A DNA stretch of 64,000 nt, taken from assembly GCF_000307265.1 (NCBI RefSeq), contig NZ_DF158897.1, positions 436,602-500,601 on the forward strand. Reading direction: 5' to 3'. Made by a program: the position numbers and the translations under genes. A model generated the notes under the pieces. The model saw only the letters and a program-made list of their open reading frames with translations. It had not been told where the DNA came from and did not search any database. Of the stretch, positions 52,248-60,696 are shown piece after piece. Numbering within the stretch: the stretch's first letter is position 1; each line of letters opens with the position of its first letter. The DNA is from Oscillibacter ruminantium GH1. Its GTDB lineage: Bacteria; Bacillota; Clostridia; Oscillospirales; Oscillospiraceae.

Positions 52248-52290
52248 GTACAAAGCGGTTCTGCGGGAATCAAAGGAGAAGGGAGGATGC

Positions 52291-54384
52291 TTACGGAAGC
52301 AGTTGATCTTCTCCGACAATCACAGTGCCGATTTCCTCTTTTGTGAAGTAAGCGTTGAGAATATCCACGGCGGCAGTTGCCAGAGCCGCACCGGAACCGC
52401 CCTTTTCGATGACAATAGCCACGGCAATTTCCGGTTCGTCGAAGGGGGCAAAGCAAACAAACACGCCGTTGTTTTTAATATCCTTGGAAATCTGGGCGGT
52501 GCCGGTTTTAGCGCCTGTTTCCACCACACAGCTGCGGAAATAGCTGGCGAGGCTGCCCTTGGTAGTCAGGTCGTGCATACCGTTTTTCACTGCGGCCAGA
52601 TTTTGCGACTTGATGTCGATGGTGTTCAGCGGGTCGGGCACGCCGGTATAGACAATAGAAGAATTATCATAGGACTTCACGGATTTGAGCAGATGAGCCG
52701 CATAGTGGTCGCCGCCGTTGACAAGGGTGGCAATATAGTTGGCCAGCTGCAAAGGCGTGAACAGATTGTCCGACTGGCCGATGGCCGCCATGACGGTGTT
52801 GCCGCCGTACCACGTCTGACCCACAGACTCGGAATAGGCAGGCCCGGCCAAAATACCGGCGTCATCTCCGATTTCAATACCCGTCTTGCTGCCAAGGCCG
52901 AAGGCGGCGGCGTATTGGTCCAGTCGGTCGATGCCCAAACGATAGCCCATGGTGTAAAAATAGTAGTTGCAGGAGTTGGTGATGGCCTGTGTAACATTTT
53001 GCAGGCCATGGCCGCTGCGTTTCCAGCACCAGGCGCTGAAGGGTTCGGTTCCTGCGACCATATCGGGGTAATACCACCGGCCTGTGTCCCGAATCTGCTC
53101 CGTCAAAGTCACCACGCCGGATTCCAGAGCGGCAATGGCGGTACAGGGCTTGAAGGTGGAGCCGGGGGCATAGCGGCCCTGCGTTGCGCGGTTATAATAG
53201 GGCTTTCCCGGGTCGCTGCCCAAGGTGGCGTAATCCTGACTGTATGTGGCAAGATTGAACGTGGGATAGGAGGCCAGAGCGAGCACCTCTCCGGTTTTTA
53301 CTTCAATCACCGCCGCGCCCGCGCCGCGGGTAACGTTGCCATCCTTATTTAGATTGGTAATAGTGTCTGACAAAGCCTGCTCCGTGGCTTCCTGCAGGCC
53401 CAAATCAAGTGTCAATGCCACGGTGTTTCCCGGCTCCGGCTCGGTGGTGTAAATCTCGCTGGTGATCTTACCCTCGGAGTTGGAGGAGATCAGACGCTTG
53501 CCGTCGACGCCCCGAAGGTAATCTTCAAACGCCAGCTCCACGCCGGATTTGCCGATCCAGTCCTCTCCATTATAAATGTTGGGGTCTGCGGCGGCCAGCT
53601 CCTGCTCGTTGATGCGGCCCACCGTTCCGAGAACATGGGCGGCAGAGGCGGTGTTGTACTCCCGGACAGAGGACGTGGAGACTTTTGCGCCCCGGTAGTT
53701 TCCGTCCTTTACCAGAGAGATCAATTCGGTGTCCACATCCTCTGCAAAAACATAGGCCGTGGTATTGATGATTTTACGAACCTCCAGCTCATAGCGCACG
53801 CCAACGACCGCCCGGGCGTCCGCGTCGGACCAGTCCGCCGGAATGGTGAAAAAGGTCCGCATCTGCGCCATCAAATCGGCAGGGGAGATGATGGAAGAGA
53901 GCAGGGCGTCGGTAACATTGTCCTTTTGTACGTTGGTGGACAGAGCCTTAAGGCTGGTTTGAAGAAATTTGGAGAACCGGTCCCGCTGAACCGTTCCAGC
54001 GGCGTCAACAATATAGGCATAAGGTGCGGACTTGCTGACGGGCAAATTGTCGTTCCAGACCACGCCACGCTGGCGGCACAGCTGAATCAGGCGCAAAATG
54101 GCCTCGTTCTCGTCATCTTCTTCGTTCAACAGGGACTTATCAAACGTCAGGGCATAGGTTTGCCGGTTGGAAACCAGAACCTGCCCGTTGCGGTCAGTGA
54201 GAATCCCGCGGGAGGCCTCCACCGTCTCCGTGCTGGTGATCGTGCGCACAGACTGCTCCCGATAATAGTCCCCCTGATTGATCTGTGTGTCGTACATGAC
54301 ACAGGTGTAAGTAATCAGGACGCAGAGCAGGAAACCGCCCAGAACGTATAAGCGGCGGTTGCTGTTGGGAATTGTTTCGTTCAA
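52291..54384 (-). CDS. mrdA: Penicillin-binding protein 2 (elongation transpeptidase)
   Basis: 697-aa class B PBP, the DD-transpeptidase of the rod complex. N-terminal membrane helix (about residues 11-31), pedestal domain with RGILTDRNGQVLV, and the transpeptidase domain with the active-site serine in APGSTFKP, the SxN-type motif TNSCNYYF and KTG in ETGAKTGTAQI. TTG54384 is the start, with GGAGG 7 nt upstream. mreD lies 90 nt upstream and mreC before it, the canonical order; mreB is not in the window. Confidence 0.95.
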   Translation of the reverse strand: MNETIPNSNRRLYVLGGFLLCVLITYTCVMYDTQINQGDYYREQSVRTITSTETVEASRGILTDRNGQVLVSNRQTYALTFDKSLLNEEDDENEAILRLIQLCRQRGVVWNDNLPVSKSAPYAYIVDAAGTVQRDRFSKFLQTSLKALSTNVQKDNVTDALLSSIISPADLMAQMRTFFTIPADWSDADARAVVGVRYELEVRKIINTTAYVFAEDVDTELISLVKDGNYRGAKVSTSSVREYNTASAAHVLGTVGRINEQELAAADPNIYNGEDWIGKSGVELAFEDYLRGVDGKRLISSNSEGKITSEIYTTEPEPGNTVALTLDLGLQEATEQALSDTITNLNKDGNVTRGAGAAVIEVKTGEVLALASYPTFNLATYSQDYATLGSDPGKPYYNRATQGRYAPGSTFKPCTAIAALESGVVTLTEQIRDTGRWYYPDMVAGTEPFSAWCWKRSGHGLQNVTQAITNSCNYYFYTMGYRLGIDRLDQYAAAFGLGSKTGIEIGDDAGILAGPAYSESVGQTWYGGNTVMAAIGQSDNLFTPLQLANYIATLVNGGDHYAAHLLKSVKSYDNSSIVYTGVPDPLNTIDIKSQNLAAVKNGMHDLTTKGSLASYFRSCVVETGAKTGTAQISKDIKNNGVFVCFAPFDEPEIAVAIVIEKGGSGAALATAAVDILNAYFTKEEIGTVIVGEDQLLP

Positions 54385-54474
54385 GGGAGTACCTCCAGAA
54401 AGTTAAACAAAAGCTGCGGCGAATTGTTTAAAATCTGCGGAGCAAGCCGCAGAGCGCATTTCGCGCCGCGTCGT

Positions 54475-54999
54475 TTATAAACGGGTGGGTTGGTTTTCAA
54501 GGCTCTTGCGCCAGACAAGCCGAAACAGAAAGTAAACGGGCAGAACCAAAGGAATGGACAGCGCCAGCTCCCGCCCGCAGACGGAGGCCGTCTCTGCCCA
54601 TGCCGGACGGGAGGAGAACACAAAAATCAGCCCATGGAATGCACCGGTCAGGACAAATGCGGCCGCAGAGGTCACCACAGCGCTGAGAAAACCCGAGGAT
54701 AGCACCTTTCGGGCCAGCGTTCCCGCCAGCAGGCCGGACAGAGGGAAAATCAACGTGTAAAAACAGGGAATGGGAGCGGAAATCGTCAGGTCGCAGACCA
54801 CGCCAAGAGCCAGCGAGTAGACCATCCCGGACAAAGGCCCCTCCAGCGTGGAGACGACTGCGGCCAGAATGGGATAGATAAAGGGGAACACGCCCAGAAC
54901 CGTCACATATTGCAGAACCAGCCCCTGTCCCACGCAGCACAGCAGCGTTGCCAGAGCATACAGCCCCCATTTATGAATGGTTTCCTGTCGGGGAGTCAT
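54475..54999 (-). CDS. mreD: Rod shape-determining protein MreD
   Basis: 174-aa integral membrane protein with five or six hydrophobic helices and very few charged residues. Identified mainly by position between mreC and mrdA, and by weak family features such as FIYPILAAVVSTLEGPLSGMVY and GVVCDL (the conserved Gly-x-x-x-Asp turn). It links MreC to the elongation machinery. ATG54999 lies 12 nt after the mreC stop with AAGG 8 nt upstream, so translation is probably coupled. Confidence 0.88.
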   Translation of the reverse strand: MTPRQETIHKWGLYALATLLCCVGQGLVLQYVTVLGVFPFIYPILAAVVSTLEGPLSGMVYSLALGVVCDLTISAPIPCFYTLIFPLSGLLAGTLARKVLSSGFLSAVVTSAAAFVLTGAFHGLIFVFSSRPAWAETASVCGRELALSIPLVLPVYFLFRLVWRKSLENQPTRL

Positions 55000-55011
55000 A
55001 AAAGCCGCCTT

Positions 55012-55854
55012 TCAGTCCACAATGTCGAAGGATTTGATGATAAAGACCTGACTCAAAGCGTCAAAGTCCACGCTGGGAAGCAAAACGGCATAGGATGTGG
55101 CCCCGGAATCGTCGGTCTGGACTTCTTCCACCGTGCCAATCACAAGGCCGGAGGGATAGTAGCCGCCAAGACCGGAGGTCACCACCAGATCGCCGTTTAA
55201 AAGCTGCGCTCCGGCAGGGAGATAATCCAGCCGCAGCCGGCCCTTGCCCATCAGGGAGAAGTCCCCCTCAGCCACGCCGATGTCGTCTGTGCGGAAAATC
55301 TGAGCGCCCAAAGAGGTGTCCGTGTCGATAATGTTCAGTACAGAACACCAGTTGGTTCCCACCTCGCTGACCACGCCCACCAGATACCCGCTCTCAGTGA
55401 CCACGCAGTCGTTTTTCTCCACGCCGTGCTCCGTGCCGCGGTTGAGCGTGAGGTAACTTGTCCAGTTGGAGGTGGAGTGCTCTGTAATGGTGGCAGCTTC
55501 AAAATCGCTGAGGTCCCGCCGCTGTTCCCGCAGATTCATCAGGGTCCGCAGACGTTTGTTTTCCTCGCTGTCGCTCTGGGCCTGACGGACCTGAGCCTCC
55601 ATTTTGGCGATCTGCTGTTTCAATTCCTCGTTTTCCGCCTTCAGTGCCGTGGTGTCTTCATAATAGTTCTGCTTATCCGTCACCCAGTCCGCAATGGCGG
55701 TATAGGCCGCCCGAAAAGGGGAGGTAACCGTCTGCGCCAGATTCACCAGCGGGGAGGAGGTGGTGCTGAAAACGGACAGCAGAGCAAGACCCACGGCGAT
55801 CACCGCCGTGGCAAACAATACCCAGAGTCCATATCGCTTCAGAAAATCTTTCAA
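55012..55854 (-). CDS. mreC: Rod shape-determining protein MreC
   Basis: 280-aa bitopic protein: short cytoplasmic start, one membrane helix (about 10-30), coiled coil (about 65-105, KAENEELKQQIAKMEAQV), then a double beta-barrel ectodomain with SGYLVGVVSEVGTNWCSVL and LVVTSGLGGYYPSGLVIGTV, highly typical of MreC. It scaffolds PBP2 and RodA. TTG55854 is the start, with GAGG 8 nt upstream. maf lies 38 nt upstream on the same strand. Confidence 0.94.
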   Translation of the reverse strand: MKDFLKRYGLWVLFATAVIAVGLALLSVFSTTSSPLVNLAQTVTSPFRAAYTAIADWVTDKQNYYEDTTALKAENEELKQQIAKMEAQVRQAQSDSEENKRLRTLMNLREQRRDLSDFEAATITEHSTSNWTSYLTLNRGTEHGVEKNDCVVTESGYLVGVVSEVGTNWCSVLNIIDTDTSLGAQIFRTDDIGVAEGDFSLMGKGRLRLDYLPAGAQLLNGDLVVTSGLGGYYPSGLVIGTVEEVQTDDSGATSYAVLLPSVDFDALSQVFIIKSFDIVD

Positions 55855-55892
55855 GTCAACGACCTCGATCAGTCCTCAAGAATTCAAATCAA

Positions 55893-56468
55893 TTAAAAAA
55901 AGCTGACGCCGAACCGTCCCAGCATCCGGCTCAGCCGCAGCATGGGAAGGCCCATCACGTTATAGAAATCGCCGTGGATTCCCTCCACCAAAAGCGCGCC
56001 GAGGCCCTGCACCCCATAGGCTCCGGCTTTGTCCATCGGTTCGCCGGTGCGGATATATTGCAGCAGCTCCATCGCAGAAGCGGTACGGAACAAAACCTCG
56101 GTGGATTCAGACTCCGTAAAGACCAAATCTCCCTGACGGACGGAAACGCCGGTACAGACCATGTGCGCGCGCCCCTGAAGCCGCGTCAGCATCCGCAGGG
56201 CGTCCGCCTCGTCGGCGGGCTTTCCAAGCCGCTCCCCATCCACAAACACCATGGTGTCCGCGGCAATCACGATCTCGTCCGGCGCGGCGCTTTCAGCCAC
56301 GGCGTCGCACTTTTTCCGGGAGATATACTCCACGGTCTGTGTGGGATTCAATCCGGCGGGATAGCTTTCGTCGATATCCGGCGAGCGAATCTCAAAATCG
56401 GCAATCCCCATGCGGCGAAGAAGCTCCTGCCGCCGGGGAGAGCCGGAAGCCAATATAATTTTAGACAT
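55893..56468 (-). CDS. maf: Maf-like nucleoside triphosphate pyrophosphatase
   Basis: 191-aa house-cleaning NTPase (dTTP/UTP or modified nucleotide pyrophosphatase). N-terminal ILASGSPRRQELLRRMGI, the catalytic base region IVIAADTMVFVDGERLGKP and GAYGVQGLGALLVEGIHGDFYNVMGLP are the family hallmarks. ATG56468 with AGGAGG 7 nt upstream; a longer frame into the dut-maf gap is spurious. maf before mreC is a conserved order in Bacillota (maf-mreBCD). dut lies 85 nt upstream with a hairpin between. Confidence 0.95.
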   Translation of the reverse strand: MSKIILASGSPRRQELLRRMGIADFEIRSPDIDESYPAGLNPTQTVEYISRKKCDAVAESAAPDEIVIAADTMVFVDGERLGKPADEADALRMLTRLQGRAHMVCTGVSVRQGDLVFTESESTEVLFRTASAMELLQYIRTGEPMDKAGAYGVQGLGALLVEGIHGDFYNVMGLPMLRLSRMLGRFGVSFF

Positions 56469-56490
56469 CTTTTGTCCTCCTGATTCCAAA

Positions 56491-56507
56491 AGCGGCCTCA
56501 GGCCGCT
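56491..56507 (-). terminator. Hairpin between dut and maf
   Basis: AGCGGCCT / AGGCCGCT, 8 bp with a one-base loop, followed on the minus strand by TTTT. Weak terminator or attenuator. Confidence 0.4.
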
Positions 56508-56553
56508 GAAAAAGCTGTTTTCAAGCTGTGCGCATCCCCTCTGAAGATGCAAT

Positions 56554-56982
56554 TTACTTCCCTGTGGAGCCAAAGCCGCCCCGGTCCGGGCCGTCCAAAT
56601 GCTCCACCGCCGTGAATTCCAGCCGGGGCTGGTGCTCCATCAGGCGGAACTGGCAGATGCGCGTCCCTTTTTCCACGGTCACATCCCGGGTGGCGTAAGC
56701 GGGGAAGCGCCACAGGTCATTGTCCCCGCAGTAGCTGTTGTCTACCACACCCATGGAATTGGTCTGCAAAATACCGTAATTCTTAAATGTGGAACTGCGG
56801 GGGACAATGTGGGCCTCATAACCCTCCGGCAGGGCAATGGCCACACCCAGAGGAATCAGGCGGAATTCACCCGCCCGCAGCGTCACCGTCTCCGACGCTT
56901 GAAGATCAATCCAGTCGGACTTTCCGTCCACGTAGCGCAGCGGCTCCAAATCGCCGCAGAGATAACGGACCTTAATATTCAT
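56554..56982 (-). CDS. dut: dUTP diphosphatase
   Basis: 142-aa trimeric-type dUTPase that keeps uracil out of DNA. Motif 2 [11 protein letters not shown], motif 3 [20 protein letters not shown] with the catalytic Asp, motif 4 [10 protein letters not shown] and the C-terminal motif 5 [10 protein letters not shown] are all present. The SYCGDND variant is common in clostridial and phage enzymes. ATG56982 with GGAG 8 nt upstream. Probably first gene of dut-maf-mreC-mreD-mrdA. Confidence 0.95.
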   Translation of the reverse strand: MNIKVRYLCGDLEPLRYVDGKSDWIDLQASETVTLRAGEFRLIPLGVAIALPEGYEAHIVPRSSTFKNYGILQTNSMGVVDNSYCGDNDLWRFPAYATRDVTVEKGTRICQFRLMEHQPRLEFTAVEHLDGPDRGGFGSTGK

Positions 56983-57054
56983 TCATAGTACTCCAAAATC
57001 AATACGAATTGTAAAAGAATCTGTAAATATTACGAAGCGGATTGCAAAATGTCC

Positions 57055-59181
57055 TTATTCAACGCCCCGGTCAAAGAGACCCCGGGTAAATTCCTCCGGG
57101 ACGGCTCCTCCGGTTTGATAGGTGTGGAAAATTCGGACGCACTCTGCCGCCGCCTCATCCGTGAACCGCAGGCGGGCAAAGGTCAGCCCAAGACGTTTCC
57201 AGTCATCCCGGTCGGCCAGATACAGCGGCTTGCAGTTTTCCACTTCGGTTCGGTGGCCCCAGACGGAAAGCAGGGGGAAAGACGCGCCGGTGCGGTCCAC
57301 CAGAGCGTGAGGCCGTTCACAGGAACAGCCATCTCCATTTCGGGCCAGACAGTTCTCCGTAATCATCAAAGGCAGCCGCCCATAAACAATGGCCTCTGTG
57401 GGCAAAACCTTGGGCAGGTCCCGCATCTGGGCACCTCGCAGCTCAAAGGACAGCGTGGCGGAGCGCAGGCCCTTGCCCGCGAGATATTCGAGCGCCCGTC
57501 CGTTGAAAACATTCAGACCGAAATCCCCGTCCATGGACAGTTCGCTTTGGCGCAGCAGGGAGAGATGCCCCAAATTTCCCGCCAGCCCGGCAGAAACACC
57601 CAGAGCTTTGGCCCGGTCCAGCAATTCAAGAAGCCTTGGTTCATCCCGATCCCGCCACACGCGGGGGAGAATGACACAGTATTCCCCGTCAAATTCCGGC
57701 AGAGAAGACAGTGTATCAAAAAGATCCAGCGGGAGATCAATGCGAGCGGGGGCGCAGGCCAGCAAATCCTCCGTCAGCTGATCTACCCGGGCCAGAGAGC
57801 AGGTCAGCGCTGGGGCGTCTGCTGCGCAGCTTGCTTCCGCAAGTGCCGGGAGGGGCAAAACCCGCCGCTTGGGCGGCGCGGTGCGCAAAGCGGACAGGGC
57901 CGCGAGGCCGTCTCGCCGCAAAGCGTTTACCGCCGCTGCGGGAAGGGAAAGGCCGTCGTCTGCCGACACCGATATCTGCTCGCACCGATAGGCGGTGCCG
58001 CCGGTCTTTTTCAGCCGGACTTCCAGTTCCTCAGCCGTGACGGCCCGGTTCCGAGCCGCTTCCGGCACAGGGCCGGAGACGGTGGCGGCGTGGCCGTCCG
58101 CATCCCGGACGGTCAGCGTGCAGGGAGCGTCCTTGCGGAACGCCGCGTCCATGGTCACATCCACCGTCCGCAGTCCGCCTTTTTCCACGGCGGCTTTTGC
58201 CGCCGCAAACAGTTCCTTTGGCTCTTGCGCATCTGCCGGACGAATGCCGAACAGCGCGGGCCCGGTCGTGCCCTGCCAGTATCCATCGGTAAAACCGGTG
58301 CGGGAAAAGGCCGCTTCCAGCGCGGCGGATTCCTCTGCCGTTGGGCCGCGCCGCTCCCGCAGGAGCCGGGAATAGATCCCGGTGACCACTGCCACGTATT
58401 CCGGGCGCTTCATCCGCCCCTCCAGTTTCAGGCAGGCCACGCCCATCTTCGCCATGGCCTCCAGATTGCCGGCCAGACAGTTGTCCTTAAGGCTCAAGGG
58501 ATAGCTGCTTTTTTTCGGCTTTCCCGCAAAAGGAGGGGGATTTGACTGACGGGCCGCGCCGTCTCCCGGGGTTTCCGCCAGCGTATAGGGCAATCGGCAG
58601 GGCTGGGCGCACCGGCCCCGGTTTCCTGACCGTCCGCCAATCAGGGCGCTCATGGCGCACTGGCCGGAGTAGCACATGCAAAGCGCCCCGTGAACAAAGA
58701 CCTCGATCTCCGCCGGGCAGTTTTTGCAAATATGGGCGGTATCCTCCGCCGAGCACTCCCGGGCGATGACCACCCGCTCGCACCCGTCCTGCGCGGCCTC
58801 CCGCGCTCCGCCGGAGGTGAACAGGCTCATCTGGGTGCTGGCGTGAAGGGGGAGGTCGGGCAGGGCCGCGCGCATCAGGTCAAAAAGACCCAGATCCTGC
58901 ACCAGCACCGCGTCCACCCCCAGAGCAGAGGCGGTTTTTGCGCACTGAAGCGCCGCATCCAGCTCCCGGTCGGTTACCAAGGTATTCAGCGTCAAATAAA
59001 CCTTGACGCCCCGCTCGTGACAATAGGCCAGCGCCGCGGAAAATTCCTCGTCGGAAAAGTTTTTGGCGCTTTGCCGGGCATTGAAACTGCCCCAGCCCAG
59101 ATAGACCGCGTCCGCGCCGCATTCCACGGCGGCGCGCAGAGATTCCGGGGACCCGGCGGGGGAAAGAAGCTCCGGACGCAT
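57055..59181 (-). CDS. U32 family peptidase-like protein (DUF3656-type)
   Basis: 708-aa protein of the U32 family; related members (RlhA, TrhP) take part in hydroxylation of rRNA or tRNA rather than proteolysis. N-terminal barrel with LSPAGSPESLRAAVECGADAVYLG (in part), VEVFVHGALCMCYSGQC and the Cys cluster SGNRGRCAQPCRLPY, which probably binds an iron-sulfur centre. The long C-terminal half (after about residue 340) is the DUF3656 region. ATG59181 shares one base with the zapA stop (TGATG), indicating coupling. zapA-U32 is a common pair in Clostridia. Confidence 0.9.
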   Translation of the reverse strand: MRPELLSPAGSPESLRAAVECGADAVYLGWGSFNARQSAKNFSDEEFSAALAYCHERGVKVYLTLNTLVTDRELDAALQCAKTASALGVDAVLVQDLGLFDLMRAALPDLPLHASTQMSLFTSGGAREAAQDGCERVVIARECSAEDTAHICKNCPAEIEVFVHGALCMCYSGQCAMSALIGGRSGNRGRCAQPCRLPYTLAETPGDGAARQSNPPPFAGKPKKSSYPLSLKDNCLAGNLEAMAKMGVACLKLEGRMKRPEYVAVVTGIYSRLLRERRGPTAEESAALEAAFSRTGFTDGYWQGTTGPALFGIRPADAQEPKELFAAAKAAVEKGGLRTVDVTMDAAFRKDAPCTLTVRDADGHAATVSGPVPEAARNRAVTAEELEVRLKKTGGTAYRCEQISVSADDGLSLPAAAVNALRRDGLAALSALRTAPPKRRVLPLPALAEASCAADAPALTCSLARVDQLTEDLLACAPARIDLPLDLFDTLSSLPEFDGEYCVILPRVWRDRDEPRLLELLDRAKALGVSAGLAGNLGHLSLLRQSELSMDGDFGLNVFNGRALEYLAGKGLRSATLSFELRGAQMRDLPKVLPTEAIVYGRLPLMITENCLARNGDGCSCERPHALVDRTGASFPLLSVWGHRTEVENCKPLYLADRDDWKRLGLTFARLRFTDEAAAECVRIFHTYQTGGAVPEEFTRGLFDRGVE

Positions 59182-59528
59182 CAGTGGCGGTTTCCGTTTC
59201 CGCCGTTTTTCGCATCCAATTTCTGCTGAAGGCGGAAAACCTCCCGCTTCAGATCGGATGCCTCCGCCTGCGCGCGGTTGGCTTCGTCCACATAGCCCTT
59301 GATCTGGCTCCGCAGTTTTTCCGCCGCCTCATAGGATTTGAACAGCTCGTCCGTAATGTTGGCCGCAGCCAGCACGGCGGCGTCTGTCCGGCCCACCTTG
59401 CCTACGTTGAGCATCTCGTTCATCTTCTCGCTGACGTAACTCCCCACTCTTTCCATGTATTCCGGGGATTCATCGGCCACAAAATTGTAGTCCTCTCCGC
59501 AGATCGTCATGGTGACACGGTTTTTCAT
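59181..59528 (-). CDS. zapA: Cell division protein ZapA
   Basis: 115-aa FtsZ-ring stabiliser. N-terminal beta-strands KNRVTMTICGEDYNFVADES with the family's SPEYMERVGSYVSEKMNEML, then a long coiled coil (about residues 55-105) for tetramerisation. The Lys/Asn/Gly-rich tail is unstructured. GAGGAGG precedes ATG59528. Promoter with an extended -10 lies 70 bases upstream, divergent from the DnaD-like gene. Confidence 0.93.
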   Translation of the reverse strand: MKNRVTMTICGEDYNFVADESPEYMERVGSYVSEKMNEMLNVGKVGRTDAAVLAAANITDELFKSYEAAEKLRSQIKGYVDEANRAQAEASDLKREVFRLQQKLDAKNGGNGNRH

Positions 59529-59597
59529 ACTGCGATTCCTCCTCTTTTGAAACTACCGCCCATAGAGCGGCATACTAACCCATTTTTATAAGTAAAT

Positions 59598-59626
59598 ATT
59601 ATAACACATCTGTCTGTGAGATTCCA
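59598..59626 (-). promoter_or_regulatory. Promoter of zapA
   Basis: On the minus strand: TGGAAT (59626-59621), 17-bp spacer, extended -10 TGTTATAAT (hexamer 59603-59598). Confidence 0.75.
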
Positions 59627-59658
59627 GCTTTTTTCGGCTCCCGCCTAAAGTTTTGGAC

Positions 59659-59687
59659 TTGTCAGAAGCGGCCAAGTCGTATACAAT
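59659..59687 (+). promoter_or_regulatory. Promoter of the dnaD-dnaC-like operon
   Basis: TTGTCA at 59659-59664, 17-bp spacer, TACAAT at 59682-59687. It covers the ATG at 59686, which argues for the GTG start at 59755. Confidence 0.78.
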
Positions 59688-59754
59688 GGGGAATGTCAAA
59701 AAACTGGTGCCACTTTGGCGGCCCAGATCTACACAAGAGAAAGGGGCGAACCGG

Positions 59755-60684
59755 GTGGCGGGGATTTTAAGACCGATGGGCGACGAGAGCGTCACCGTGT
59801 CCGGCGCGGCCCTGCGCCGCCTGCTGGAGCGGGGAGACGGGGATGCTGCGCTGCTGTATTTGGCGCTTTTGCGCCACCACGGCATGGTTCCTCCCCGGTC
59901 CTTGGCGGGAGAGCTGCGATGGGAGCGGCCCCGCATTGAGGCAGCGGAAGAGGCGCTGCGCCAGCTGGAACTGGTCTCCGCCCCGGCGGCGGAGATTCCG
60001 GAGCCGGCGGACGAAAAGCCGGACTATCATCAGGAGGACGTCACAGGCGCGCTGGCGCGGGACGAGCAGTTCCGCCTGCTCACCGCCGAGGTGGAGCGGA
60101 AGCTGGGCAAAAAACTGTCCACGCCGGACCTAGGTACCCTTCTTGGCCTGTATGACTATCTGGGCCTGCCCTCCGACGTGATTTACCTTCTGGTGTGCCA
60201 CTGCGCGGAGCGCATTCAGCGGCGGTACGGCGAGGGTCGCCGCCCGACTCTGCGCCAGATTGAAAAAGAAGGGTACTCCTGGGCGCGGATGGGAATCGAC
60301 ACCCAGACCGGCGCGGCGGAGTATTTGAAGAAGTACGCCATGCGGCAGGAATCCATGCCCGCCTATATGCGGGTGCTCCAAATGGGAGATCGGCTCCCGG
60401 TGGCGGCGGAAGAAAAATATCTGGCCGCGTGGCAGGAGTGGGGATTCCCGCCGGAGACGGTGGCCGAGGCCTATGAGAAGACAATCTTGAAGTGCCATGA
60501 GCTGAAGTGGCCCTACATAAACGGCATCCTGAAAAAGTGGCACGAGGCGGGGCTGCACACTCCGGAGCAGATTGCGGCAGGGGACCGGCCCCGACCCCGG
60601 GGCGAACTGCCCCACCGGGATCAGCGCCCGCCGGAAGACGAGATGCGCCGGTATGTGCAGGCGCTGCACCGGGGAAAAGAGTAA
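59755..60684 (+). CDS. DnaD/DnaB-like replication initiation protein
   Basis: 309-aa primosome-type protein. A winged-helix-like N-terminal part (about 1-75, VSGAALRRLLERGDGDAALL) precedes two DnaB_2/DnaD repeats: one around residues 110-185 (LDLGTLLGLYDYLGLPSDVI region) and one around 225-270 (WQEWGFPPETVAEAYEKTI, with YINGILKKWHEAG, the YxxxI signature). Such proteins remodel the origin and recruit the helicase loader. GTG59755 is chosen because AGGGG lies 8 nt upstream and the promoter overlaps earlier starts. The helicase-loader gene follows 12 nt downstream. Confidence 0.88.
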   Translation: MAGILRPMGDESVTVSGAALRRLLERGDGDAALLYLALLRHHGMVPPRSLAGELRWERPRIEAAEEALRQLELVSAPAAEIPEPADEKPDYHQEDVTGALARDEQFRLLTAEVERKLGKKLSTPDLGTLLGLYDYLGLPSDVIYLLVCHCAERIQRRYGEGRRPTLRQIEKEGYSWARMGIDTQTGAAEYLKKYAMRQESMPAYMRVLQMGDRLPVAAEEKYLAAWQEWGFPPETVAEAYEKTILKCHELKWPYINGILKKWHEAGLHTPEQIAAGDRPRPRGELPHRDQRPPEDEMRRYVQALHRGKE

Positions 60685-60696
60685 GGGGGAAACGGA

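Noticed and set aside
57049..58545. A 498-codon plus-strand frame
   Set aside because: Antisense to the well-supported U32 gene, with composition typical of a shadow frame.
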